Positions 1 to 7,331 of a stretch of 64,000 nt of DNA are shown piece after piece. Source of the DNA: Clostridiales bacterium (lineage in GTDB: Bacteria > Bacillota > Clostridia > Saccharofermentanales > Saccharofermentanaceae). The stretch lies in the NCBI GenBank assembly GCA_017545245.1, contig JAFWPB010000014.1, positions 1-64,000 of the forward strand, given 5' to 3'. The stretch's first letter is position 1. Each line of letters starts with the position of its first letter. The notes beneath the pieces were generated by a model. It was not told the DNA's origin and searched no databases. It was given only the letters and a program-made list of their open reading frames with translations. The position numbers and the translations under genes were made by a program.

Positions 1-42
1 CGTCCACTGCGCCAAACGGATCTCATACGTGCTCTTATCCAT
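1..42 (-). CDS. IS66-type transposase accessory protein, 5' fragment
   Basis: Only the first 14 codons lie in the window; the gene runs off the left edge. An ATG at 42-40 is preceded by a GGAGG ribosome site. The residues (MDKSTYEIRLAQW) match my recollection of the start of the small first ORF (TnpA-like) of IS66 elements, which begins with MDK-T-E-R and a tryptophan shortly after. The sequence GTAAGCGTC at 141-133, read inward, has the form of an IS66 terminal repeat and supports the call. The function of the IS66 small ORFs in transposition is only partly understood. The element is assumed complete, but that lies outside the window. Confidence 0.6.
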   Translation of the reverse strand, partial: MDKSTYEIRLAQWT

Positions 43-141
43 GCCCGCCTCCAGACTCTAATTTCTCCAACTAGTTTTTTGAGTTTTTTAAAGTCTGACA
101 TATCCGGGCTCATTTTTGAAGGCGCATGTTTTGACGCTTAC
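1..141 (-). mobile_element. End of an IS66-family insertion sequence
   Basis: The outer end GTAAGCGTC (141-133, minus strand) fits the GTAA-starting terminal repeat usual for IS66 elements. About 90 bases of non-coding sequence separate it from the first transposition ORF, as in typical IS66 elements. The other end is outside the window, so the 8-bp target duplication cannot be checked; the candidate copy on this side is 142-149. Confidence 0.55.
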
Positions 142-189
142 CTTTAAAATCTTTATTATATATCACACTAATCAGGGGCTAAGAATGAA

Positions 190-225
190 AACGACGATCG
201 GATCATTTACTATCCAATCGTCGTT
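190..225 (-). terminator. Hairpin, possible minus-strand terminator
   Basis: A stem of 14 positions with one mismatch (190-203 with 212-225) has an 8-base loop. On the minus strand it is followed by TTTTCATTCTT, the form of an intrinsic terminator. No protein gene lies just upstream on that strand, so it would end either read-through from gapA or a non-coding transcript covering the palindrome array. Confidence 0.45.
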
Positions 226-351
226 CCATGGGCGCATCTTTCGCGTTTCTTTTTCAACTTTTGTTAAATGCTTGTTAAATCCCGTTTTTTGATTTAACAA
301 TTTCTCGCAAACCCTTAATTTGCAGGGGTTTCAAGACACGCTTTTTTGTTT

Positions 352-373
352 TGGCGGAGCCGGTGGGATTCGA
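352..373 (-). other. tRNA/tmRNA 3'-end-like segment (possible attachment-site remnant)
   Basis: On the minus strand the 22 bases read like the 3' end of a tRNA or tmRNA, from the T-loop (TCGAATCCCAC) through an acceptor strand (CGGCTCC) to a terminal CCA. The upstream half of the T-arm and the remainder of a tRNA are absent. Such 3'-end copies are the usual core of attachment sites left by tyrosine-recombinase elements. No integrase gene is visible in the window, so this may be a remnant. Confidence 0.35.
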
Positions 374-392
374 TAGTGCGGCATCGCCAGGA

Positions 393-616
393 TAGTCCCA
401 CTGTTTCGCCTGTTCGTTGGGACTAAATCGGACAACGCCGGTTATGTAGTCCCATTAAGAGCTCATATGAGTGGGACTTAACGGGTAGATATAAGTGATT
501 TGATCCCATTCGGAGTTCTCGTGAGTGGGATCATTCAATGTAGCCAAGACTATTTAGTCCCATCTACTACTCTCAAAAGTGGGACTAACTGGGCACGCTA
601 ACACCATCTAGTCCCA
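393..616. repeat. 54-bp-period array of palindromic sites
   Basis: Left arms TAGTCCCA (or TGATCCCA) start at 393, 447, 501, 555 and 609, exactly 54 bp apart. Right arms TGGGACTA (or TGGGACTT, TGGGATCA) start at 418, 472, 526 and 580, also exactly 54 apart. Each unit is an 8-bp arm, a 17-bp centre, an 8-bp arm and a 21-bp spacer; the fifth unit has only the left arm. Centres and spacers diverge, but units 2 and 3 still share 11 of 17 centre bases. Unit 3 changes AG to GA in one arm and CT to TC in the other, keeping the pairing. Either RNA hairpins or spaced protein-binding sites would explain this. Confidence 0.8.
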
Positions 617-725
617 GCCACCTCGATGGCGCCTTCTTTTCATGCGCAAAAAGCACTTATGCCAACTACCTCGTTCTATTTTGCTCGAATCCACCGTACA
701 CATGGGCTAACTGTATGGCGCAACG

Positions 726-756
726 AAAAAAGGACTGTTCCCGAAGGAACAGTCCT
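726..756 (-). terminator. gapA intrinsic terminator
   Basis: An 11-bp perfect stem (731-741 with 746-756) closes on a CGAA loop (TTCG on the minus strand). The stem is followed on the minus strand by a run of five to six T. It lies about 70 bases past the gapA stop. Confidence 0.9.
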
Positions 757-781
757 CATTGTTGTTTCGATTGATCGAGAC

Positions 782-842
782 TCTATTAGCCGAGTTCAGC
801 GTTTATGCCGAACTCTCTCAGATCTATTAGCCGAGTTCAGCG
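782..842. repeat. Duplicated 3' end of gapA
   Basis: A 20-bp sequence covering the last gapA codons and stop (823-842) is repeated exactly at 782-801, 41 bp further downstream. In the minus-strand RNA the second copy pairs with intervening sequence (GAGTTCGGC with GCTGAACTC, one G-U pair, six-base loop) to make a 9-bp hairpin between the stop codon and the terminator. Confidence 0.85.
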
Positions 843-1828
843 AAGTACTTAATTGTACGAACCATCTGAGATGTGTAGGAGTTCTCGTTGTCATACCAGG
901 AAACTACCTGAACGAGGTTGTCAGCGCCAACCATTGTCTGTGTAGCATCGAAGATAGAACCGAATGTAGAACCAACGATATCAGAGGAAACGATCTCGTC
1001 CTCGTTGTAACCGAAGGACTCGTTAGCAGCAGCTTTCATAGCAGCGTTGATTTCTTCCTTAGTAACGGACTTCTCAACTGTAGCTACGAGAATTGTTGTA
1101 GAACCTGTCGGTGTCGGAACACGCTGAGCGGAACCGATGAGCTTACCGTTGAGCTCCGGGATAACCAGGCCGATAGCCTTAGCAGCACCTGTGGAGTTCG
1201 GAACGATGTTAACTGCGCAAGCGCGGGATCTTCTGAGGTCACCCTTACGCTGCGGGCCATCGAGAGGCATCTGATCGCCTGTGTAAGCATGGATTGTGCT
1301 CATGATACCGGACTTGATTGTAGCCAGATCGTTAAGAGCCTTAGCCATAGGAGCCAAGCAGTTTGTTGTGCAGGAAGCAGCGGAGATGATCTTGTCATCA
1401 GCTGTCAGAGTTGTGTGGTTAACGTTGTAAACGATTGTCGGGAGATCGTTACCAGCCGGAGCGGAGATAACAACCTTCTTAGCACCAGCGTTGATGTGAG
1501 CCTGTGCCTTTTCCTTAGATGTGTAGAAACCGGAGCACTCGAGAACTACGTCAACACCGAGCTCACCCCAAGGGCAATTGTTAGCATCCGGCTCTTTGTA
1601 GATCTTCAGTGTCTTACCATCAACTGTGATGGAATCTTCACCAGCGGAAACTGTGTCCTTCAGAGCGTAGGAACCCTGAGCGGAGTCATACTTCAGAAGA
1701 TGAGCAAGCATCTTCGGGGATGTGAGGTCGTTGATAGCAACTACTTCGTAACCTTCTGCGCCAAACATCTGACGGAAAGCAAGACGGCCGATACGACCAA
1801 AACCATTGATTGCAACTTTAACTGCCAT
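827..1828 (-). CDS. gapA: Glyceraldehyde-3-phosphate dehydrogenase, type I
   Basis: This glycolytic enzyme oxidises glyceraldehyde 3-phosphate to 1,3-bisphosphoglycerate with NAD and phosphate in the cytoplasm. The 333 residues are the normal length. The NGFGRIGR nucleotide-binding motif is at 8-15, Asp34 fits NAD rather than NADP use, and the catalytic cysteine is Cys153 in SCTTNCLAP. The C-terminal WYDNENSY motif is intact. The ATG follows an AGGAGG ribosome site, with a promoter at 1900-1928 and a strong terminator at 726-756, so the gene is probably a single transcription unit. The stop is a tandem TAATAG, and its 3' end is duplicated just downstream. Codon choice (many AAC, GTT, CTG) looks like that of a highly expressed gene. 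Confidence 0.97.
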   Translation of the reverse strand: MAVKVAINGFGRIGRLAFRQMFGAEGYEVVAINDLTSPKMLAHLLKYDSAQGSYALKDTVSAGEDSITVDGKTLKIYKEPDANNCPWGELGVDVVLECSGFYTSKEKAQAHINAGAKKVVISAPAGNDLPTIVYNVNHTTLTADDKIISAASCTTNCLAPMAKALNDLATIKSGIMSTIHAYTGDQMPLDGPQRKGDLRRSRACAVNIVPNSTGAAKAIGLVIPELNGKLIGSAQRVPTPTGSTTILVATVEKSVTKEEINAAMKAAANESFGYNEDEIVSSDIVGSTFGSIFDATQTMVGADNLVQVVSWYDNENSYTSQMVRTIKYFAELG

Positions 1829-1899
1829 GTTAAAATCCTCCTATATTTTCCCCTCAATCGGGGATTATTAATGAGATCGTGCAAAAAAGCACCGATAAA

Positions 1900-1928
1900 A
1901 TTCTACAACAGAATCTCTTTTATTACAA
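1900..1928 (-). promoter_or_regulatory. gapA promoter
   Basis: On the minus strand a -35 box TTGTAA (1923-1928) is separated by 17 bp from a -10 box TAGAAT (1900-1905). This leaves an untranslated leader of about 65 bases before the gapA ATG. Confidence 0.6.
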
Positions 1929-2060
1929 TCAAATTTCATAGCGAAAAGACGAAAAGTGCAGTTTTTCTTCTTAATTCCTGCATTTTTGTTCCCAAATGAT
2001 TTTCATTCCCTGACCACAACCGAACTGCCCTGAGGCGCACCCTGACCATGAGGCAGATCT

Positions 2061-3440
2061 TTACTCATCTCTGGTGATATTCTTCACCCACTTGTACTTC
2101 TTGTAATGGAGGTACACCGCCGGAATCTTGACGAACTCATCCAGTGTCAGGATCGCAGCCACGGCAACGACCGGGAGTTTCCAGACAAAAGCGGCGAGCA
2201 TGCCAAGAGGCACGACAACACACCAGAGCGTGACGCAGTCACAGATCATGCCGAATTTCGTGTCTCCTCCCGAAGGGAAGATACCTCCGATGACCGTGGA
2301 ATTCAAAGAGTTTCCTATAATGTAGTAGGCGCCCATCAAGAGCATCCACTTCATATACCCGTGTGCTACAGGCGTCATATCTGTCGGAATAAGGAGCGCC
2401 AGCGGAGTCAGCCCCAGGATGATCACACCACAGGCCACACCGATCAGAAGCGACAGGCGCACAAACTTGCCGCCGCAGCGCTTTGCCTTCTCGAGCTCGC
2501 CCGCGCCAAGCATCTTTCCGATAATGATGCCCGCCGCCGTGGCCAGCGCCCAGCAGACACTTGCGATAATGTTACGCACGATGCCCGCAATCGAGTTCGC
2601 TGCTGTCGCATCGTTTCCGAGATGGCCCATAATGACCGAATACATCGTCACACCGCCGCCCCAACCGAACTGGTTGATCAGGATCGGAACGGAATACTTC
2701 CAGAAATCCTTGTGGATGAACTTCTTCGCCACGCGAATGAGCTTTTTGATACGAAGCGGCGTAATATCCGTCGTCTTGACTGCCACCGCAACCATCACGC
2801 ACTCCAGCGCACGGGAAATTACTGTCGCCAGTGCCGCGCCCTCGATGCCCATCTCGGGGAAAGGTCCGACACCAAAGATCAGAAGGCCGTTCAGGATAAT
2901 GTTGATCACTACGCCGACCGATGAGATCACTGAACTCAATGTGGTCTTCTCGCAGATCTTCATGATGCAAAGATACGGATCGCAGTAGCTCATGAGGAAA
3001 TAGGAAAGGGCAACCATGCGAAGATACTTCACACCACCCGCGATCATCTCCGGGTCGTTAGTAAAGACACGCATCAGCACACTCGGGAAAAACTCAGCAG
3101 AAAGCGTGAACACAAGGCCGGCGATCATGGAATAACGCAGCGTAATACCCACGATATCTTCCATCGCGGCAAAGTCCTTCTTGCCCCAGTACTGCGCACC
3201 GATGACGGTCGCGCCGGTAATGAACGTATTGATAAAAAGATAGAATACAAAAGCTACCTGTCCCGCAAGAGACACGGCAGACAGCGACGCCTGGTCCAGA
3301 AATCCGAGCATGAACGCATCGGACGCCGTGACCAGCGACGACATGAAATATTGGAAAATGATCGGAAGCACGATGACCAGAAGTGCACGATAAAATGCCT
3401 TCCGATTATCGAGATCCGGAAAAGTAGTTTCGTTTCTCAT
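2061..3440 (-). CDS. MATE-family multidrug/cation efflux protein
   Basis: A polytopic inner-membrane protein of about 459 residues with roughly 12 hydrophobic segments, the usual MATE architecture of two six-helix bundles. MATE proteins export drugs, dyes or metabolites using a Na+ or H+ gradient; the substrate cannot be read from sequence. The start is uncertain: the ATG at 3440 gives a typical 16-residue N-terminal tail but has its G-rich stretch too far upstream, while a GTG at 3470 would add 10 residues. It follows the metallo-hydrolase on the same strand with a 114-base gap, so co-transcription is possible. Confidence 0.9.
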   Translation of the reverse strand: MRNETTFPDLDNRKAFYRALLVIVLPIIFQYFMSSLVTASDAFMLGFLDQASLSAVSLAGQVAFVFYLFINTFITGATVIGAQYWGKKDFAAMEDIVGITLRYSMIAGLVFTLSAEFFPSVLMRVFTNDPEMIAGGVKYLRMVALSYFLMSYCDPYLCIMKICEKTTLSSVISSVGVVINIILNGLLIFGVGPFPEMGIEGAALATVISRALECVMVAVAVKTTDITPLRIKKLIRVAKKFIHKDFWKYSVPILINQFGWGGGVTMYSVIMGHLGNDATAANSIAGIVRNIIASVCWALATAAGIIIGKMLGAGELEKAKRCGGKFVRLSLLIGVACGVIILGLTPLALLIPTDMTPVAHGYMKWMLLMGAYYIIGNSLNSTVIGGIFPSGGDTKFGMICDCVTLWCVVVPLGMLAAFVWKLPVVAVAAILTLDEFVKIPAVYLHYKKYKWVKNITRDE

Positions 3441-3554
3441 ATATTTATTTGCGCAAGGATCCCCCTGCACTCTCTTTCTTATAATTTCTTAGAATGATTT
3501 AGATGGCGCGGCTCATCCGGGCACAAACGCCCCCACCGCCTTCTCACAGCGTCG

Positions 3555-4208
3555 TCACGGTTCGATCTTAAGCACAACTCTGGTATCCGGAACCCGCGTT
3601 GCCAGTTCTTTTGCAAAAGCACTTGCGTCTTCTACTGTGCCCACGATATCACCATAGTGCGTCGGAACCACATAATCCGGCTTGATGGCTTCGATCAGAT
3701 CCACGGCTTCTTTCCATGTCATGGTGTATGTTCCTCCGATCGGAATCAAGGCCACATTGCACTTCACGCTCTTTGCTTCTTCTGTCGCATCGCTATCGCC
3801 TGCTACATAATAACGGACTCCATTCTGCTCCACGATGTATCCAAGATACTGCTTCTCAAAAGGATGGAACTGCTTTCTGCCCTCAAGGTTATACGCCGCT
3901 ACTGCTTCGATCTTGATCCCCTGGATCTCCATCGTCTCACCTGCACGCATGCCGAATACCCGATCCTCACTGACACCCAGTTTCTCTACCGTTTCTTCCA
4001 AAACCGAAAGTGGTGTTACGAAAACAGTGTTGTCTTTCGCCACTTTTTCTACATCCTCCGGAGACAGATGATCGTAATGGTCATGTGTAAAGAAAAGGAT
4101 ATCGCCATCCTTCGTTGCTTTTTGTATATGAAAGGGATCGAAATACAGCACCTCTCCCAAGTCAAGGCGGATGCTGCTGTGCGCATTGATCGTAATAGAA
4201 TCAGTCAT
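3555..4208 (-). CDS. MBL-fold metallo-hydrolase, UlaG-like
   Basis: This 217-residue protein has the metallo-beta-lactamase fold in its compact UlaG/UPF0173-like form. Metal ligands are visible in THDHYDHL (about 41-48, HxHxDH), AGDSDAT (about 137) and PTHYGD (about 183). Members of this group hydrolyse lactones, phosphodiesters or other esters; the substrate here is unknown. The ATG has a GAGGGAAAG ribosome site. A possible promoter lies between it and the divergent aquaporin gene. The 9-mer AAAAGCACT falls inside the gene at 3615. Confidence 0.88.
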   Translation of the reverse strand: MTDSITINAHSSIRLDLGEVLYFDPFHIQKATKDGDILFFTHDHYDHLSPEDVEKVAKDNTVFVTPLSVLEETVEKLGVSEDRVFGMRAGETMEIQGIKIEAVAAYNLEGRKQFHPFEKQYLGYIVEQNGVRYYVAGDSDATEEAKSVKCNVALIPIGGTYTMTWKEAVDLIEAIKPDYVVPTHYGDIVGTVEDASAFAKELATRVPDTRVVLKIEP

Positions 4209-4245
4209 ATTTCTTTCCCTCTCTTTATATTTGTTTTACATTTTG

Positions 4246-4273
4246 ATTATAACACTAAAACCCTAATCGCAAG
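4246..4273 (-). promoter_or_regulatory. Possible promoter of the metallo-hydrolase
   Basis: Minus strand: a perfect -10 TATAAT (4246-4251), with CTTGCG 16 bp upstream (4268-4273) as a weak -35 box. Confidence 0.5.
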
Positions 4274-4326
4274 CGTGATATTCTTATACCATAGGTAAAT
4301 AGATTTTATCATAAGGAGGTATTATC

Positions 4327-5007
4327 ATGGATTCTTTGAAAAAATATCTGGCTGAATGCATCGGTACTTTTGTACTTGTATTCTTCGGATGTGGTACAGC
4401 ATGCGTTGTCGGCTGTGATGCATCAATCGGCTCTGGCTATATTCTGACCGCACTTGCTTTTGGTCTCGTTATCGTAGCAATGGCATATTCAATCGGTAAT
4501 ATTTCAGGCTGTCACATCAACCCTGCCGTTTCCCTGGCTATGCTCATTAACAAAAAGCTGGACGTGAAGGATTTTCTCTTCTACGTTGCTTCCCAGCTGG
4601 TCGGAGCCGTTCTCGGCGCAATCTGCCTGGCTGCTTTTGTAGGCGTAGACTCCAAGCTTGGCACCAATGCTCTTTATAACGGAAACGTATGGCAGTCATT
4701 CGTTATCGAACTGATCCTGACATTCGTATTTGTTATCGCTATTCTGGGCGTTACATCCAAAACTGAGAACAGCTCGATCGCAGGCCTTGTTATCGGTCTG
4801 ACTCTCGTTCTCGTACACATTCTCGGTATCGGATTTACCGGTACATCGGTTAACCCGGCAAGAAGCATCGGCCCGGCCATCCTCGTTGGTGGCGATGCTG
4901 CAAAAGATCTCTGGGTATTTATCGTAGCTCCTCTCATGGGTGCTGCCATTGCCGCATTGATCTACAAGTTCTTATCATCGGATGAGAAAGAAGTAGCTAA
5001 GAAATAA
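4327..5007 (+). CDS. aqpZ: Aquaporin, AqpZ-type water channel
   Basis: A 226-residue membrane channel with six helices and the two half-helix signatures of the family: NPA at 65-67 (CHINPAV) and NPA at 176-178 (SVNPARS). A histidine in helix 5 (His164) and Arg179 fit the narrow selectivity filter of water-specific aquaporins rather than the wide glycerol filter of GlpF, so water is the likely substrate although a glycerol kinase gene lies 35 kb away. An AAGGAGGT ribosome site precedes the ATG. The gene stands alone, ending at a terminator at 5034-5066. Confidence 0.93.
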   Translation: MDSLKKYLAECIGTFVLVFFGCGTACVVGCDASIGSGYILTALAFGLVIVAMAYSIGNISGCHINPAVSLAMLINKKLDVKDFLFYVASQLVGAVLGAICLAAFVGVDSKLGTNALYNGNVWQSFVIELILTFVFVIAILGVTSKTENSSIAGLVIGLTLVLVHILGIGFTGTSVNPARSIGPAILVGGDAAKDLWVFIVAPLMGAAIAALIYKFLSSDEKEVAKK

Positions 5008-5033
5008 TTCTGCCATGCCAAATCCATATTGGG

Positions 5034-5068
5034 ACCGGCCTTCGGATTTCCGGAGGCCGGTTCTTTTT
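5034..5068 (+). terminator. Aquaporin terminator
   Basis: ACCGGCCTTCGG pairs with CCGGAGGCCGGT (5034-5061, short loop), followed by a T-rich tail that runs into the stop codon of the convergent GGDEF/EAL gene. Confidence 0.85.
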
Positions 5069-7142
5069 AATCCTGAACAACGATAATGCCGTTGATGCTC
5101 GCGTCGCGCTTTTTGGCCTGAAGATTATGTATCTTTACAAAAGAACTGTACTCTTCAAAGCCCATAGGCCGTGCATAGTAGAATCCCTGGATATAGTCTG
5201 CACTGCTTCGGATGCAAAGGTCTGTCTGCACCTTCTTCTCGGCGCCCTGTACGATCGTCGTCATTGCCATCTTTCGGAAAACATCGATCGCGTTTTCGAA
5301 CATGACCAGATCTTTTGGAGAACTCTCTGCCGAAGTCAGCATACAGCGGTCGATCTTCACGATGGAGAACGGAAGCGAAGTCAGGTTCACCACATTGGTA
5401 AAACCACTGCCAAAATTATCGAGGGCAAAGCGGAAACCCTTATCCGCCAGGATCTGTATATTCTCCGCCATCAGGAGATACGACGTGGTCGTTGCCGATT
5501 CGGTAATATCAAAAACGATCCGTTCATGCGGGATCTCAAACTCATCCACGATCTCGCAGACCTTCTTTGAGAACGCCGACGCCGCCAGTTCCGTCACCGA
5601 TAGGTTGATGCTCACAGCCTGAAGCTGCAGTGTTTTCTCCGCCTCATAATCACGGAGGAAAGCACATACTTTACGCAGGACAAATTCATCGATTGCGGCC
5701 ACCAGACCATACTTCTCGGCAATCGGGATAAACTCGCCGGGTGAAACCACACCGAACTCGGAATGGGTAAAGCGCACCAGCGCCTCCGCTGCCGTAAACT
5801 TGCCGCTCTCGATCTCCAGGATCGGCTGCAGATTCACTTCCAGCGTACCTTCCTTGATTGCCTCCGAAAGCTCGTGTTCGATTGAGATCTGGCGCTCGAT
5901 ACGGGACAGTACCGGATCGCTGATCGTGACCGTATCGCCCTTTGGAACGGTCGGCAGCATGATTTCCACGACTTTATAGAGTTCTTCTCCGGATGCAAAA
6001 GAACTGGTGTTTCCCATGTCGAGCATAGTCTCCATGAGCTGCAGTTCCAGTCCGCGGATGACCCATGGCTCTTCAAAACGCTGGTGGATATATCCGGAGA
6101 TCGTCTCTGCCGTTTCTTCGCTCGAGCTGACGATCGCAAACTGATTGCTCATCAGACGGAACGTCCATGCCATCGGCAGTTTCTTCTCCAGTTTTCTCGC
6201 ATCGCCCATCTGGTTATCCGTCTCCGAATAGCTGTACTTTTCCGCATTCTTACGAAGCCGGCTTCTCTCCTTGAGGTCCGGCGAGAATGTCGACAGGAAA
6301 TCCGCCACGCACTGCAGTGTCAAGCTTCCGACCGTGTATCCGAAAATCTGGTTGATACGGCGGATATTCTCGACTTTCACCACAAGAACGTGATAATGGA
6401 TGTCTCTGGAAACGAGTTCATCGATGTAAGAAATCATGGCATCAAGATTCAGAAGACCGGTAAGAGTATCGACCCGCTCTTCTGGTTTTTGCACGACGAA
6501 ATACATTACGAGAAGAGAAAGCGCGATGGCCATACTGCTGGTCATCCATCCTATGGCTTTGATATGGAACGCCACAGTCAGACAGCAGAGAAGCGAAAGC
6601 ACGAGCACCGTCGGCACCATACCCGAAGGCATCTGCTTCTTCTTAAGGACCAGATAGACCACACAAAGCGCGCTGTCAAAAAGCGCCACTACATGCAGGA
6701 ATCCAAATGCCCGTCCCAGATAGAACGTACTGTTCTCGAAATAGAAGAACCCCTGCATGATCGGATTCAGGAGGATCACGGCTGCACAAAGGATACCCGG
6801 AAGCATGGCAAGCGTGATGTATTTGATGTTGCTCTTTTTCAGCTGACGTGTCAGCGACAGGATATAGAGGACCAGCATCGACGGGAAATACAGCTGCAGC
6901 AGATAATAAATGCTGAGCACCGTATAGGCCAGCGGCAACGGAAACAGTGCCACATGGCTGATGACCAGTCCCGAAAGGATATGAAAAACGATATCGACCA
7001 TGCCTACCAGGAGGGTCATGGAAAAGATTCTGTTTTGAAGGATCGGGAGCTGACGCTTACTGAAAAAATGCCCCATAATGGCAAACAGAAACAGCAGCGC
7101 ACACGCCGGAATTCCGTAAAGAATGGTTGCTGTAATCGGCAT
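5067..7142 (-). CDS. Membrane GGDEF/EAL protein with altered catalytic motifs
   Basis: An integral membrane sensor of about 691 residues: some seven hydrophobic segments in the first 220 residues, then a GGDEF domain, then an EAL domain (about 430-680). Active forms make or break cyclic di-GMP. Here the GGDEF signature is replaced by SNQFA, so synthesis is unlikely. In the EAL half, EALVRF is kept, but the usual DDFG reads DNFG and AEGVE reads VQGAE, losing two residues normally needed for metal binding and catalysis. It may therefore bind cyclic di-GMP or a partner without cleaving it. The ATG at 7142 has GGGAGGA eight bases upstream; an upstream TTG at 7199 has no such support. Confidence 0.85.
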   Translation of the reverse strand: MPITATILYGIPACALLFLFAIMGHFFSKRQLPILQNRIFSMTLLVGMVDIVFHILSGLVISHVALFPLPLAYTVLSIYYLLQLYFPSMLVLYILSLTRQLKKSNIKYITLAMLPGILCAAVILLNPIMQGFFYFENSTFYLGRAFGFLHVVALFDSALCVVYLVLKKKQMPSGMVPTVLVLSLLCCLTVAFHIKAIGWMTSSMAIALSLLVMYFVVQKPEERVDTLTGLLNLDAMISYIDELVSRDIHYHVLVVKVENIRRINQIFGYTVGSLTLQCVADFLSTFSPDLKERSRLRKNAEKYSYSETDNQMGDARKLEKKLPMAWTFRLMSNQFAIVSSSEETAETISGYIHQRFEEPWVIRGLELQLMETMLDMGNTSSFASGEELYKVVEIMLPTVPKGDTVTISDPVLSRIERQISIEHELSEAIKEGTLEVNLQPILEIESGKFTAAEALVRFTHSEFGVVSPGEFIPIAEKYGLVAAIDEFVLRKVCAFLRDYEAEKTLQLQAVSINLSVTELAASAFSKKVCEIVDEFEIPHERIVFDITESATTTSYLLMAENIQILADKGFRFALDNFGSGFTNVVNLTSLPFSIVKIDRCMLTSAESSPKDLVMFENAIDVFRKMAMTTIVQGAEKKVQTDLCIRSSADYIQGFYYARPMGFEEYSSFVKIHNLQAKKRDASINGIIVVQD

Positions 7143-7213
7143 GAAATCGTCCTCCCGAAGTTCTTCCTTGTTCTTTGCCTGAGTTCCTGTTTCAAGCAAT
7201 TCTATTTTACACG

Positions 7214-7240
7214 ATTCGGATTCTTTTTTCTTCCGAAATC
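7214..7240. promoter_or_regulatory. Inverted repeat between divergent genes
   Basis: ACGATTCGGA and TCCGAAATCGT face each other around a T-rich centre between the divergent GGDEF/EAL gene and the membrane-protein gene. One bulged base interrupts the repeat. It could be an operator for either gene; no partner is known. Confidence 0.35.
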
Positions 7241-7270
7241 GTCCGTGGAATGTGAAAGATTTGAAAAAAC

Positions 7271-7299
7271 TTTTTTATCCGTCTGTTTTCATTTATAAT
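7271..7299 (+). promoter_or_regulatory. Possible promoter of the polytopic membrane protein
   Basis: A perfect -10 TATAAT (7294-7299) has only a T-run 17 bp upstream as a -35 region. It would start the transcript about 25 bases before the ATG. Confidence 0.5.
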
Positions 7300-7331
7300 G
7301 ACTAATAGCAAAAAGTGACTTGGAGAATGCT

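Larger units (their letters stand above)
142..726. other. Protein-free region between the IS66 end and gapA
   Basis: I see no convincing coding sequence here. The stretch holds a 14-bp hairpin (190-225), an AT-rich inverted repeat TTGTTAAAT/ATTTAACAA (272-280/292-300, with an extra direct copy at 261-269), a short AAACCC/GGGTTT hairpin (309-314/326-331), a tRNA/tmRNA 3'-end-like segment (352-373), and the 54-bp palindrome array (393-616). Its density of inverted repeats differs from the rest of the window and suggests an accessory or integration-prone spot. Confidence 0.6.

Noticed and set aside
393-616. CRISPR array
   Set aside because: The spacing is regular, but only the 8-bp arms are conserved, the interior of each would-be repeat differs, the repeat carries compensatory changes, and no cas gene is near.
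1829-1899. Riboswitch in the gapA leader
   Set aside because: The leader is only about 65 bases and shows no conserved aptamer pattern; only a promoter can be supported.
626-1999. Long plus-strand ORF over gapA
   Set aside because: It is the antisense shadow of the highly biased gapA codons; it has no domain and no ribosome site.
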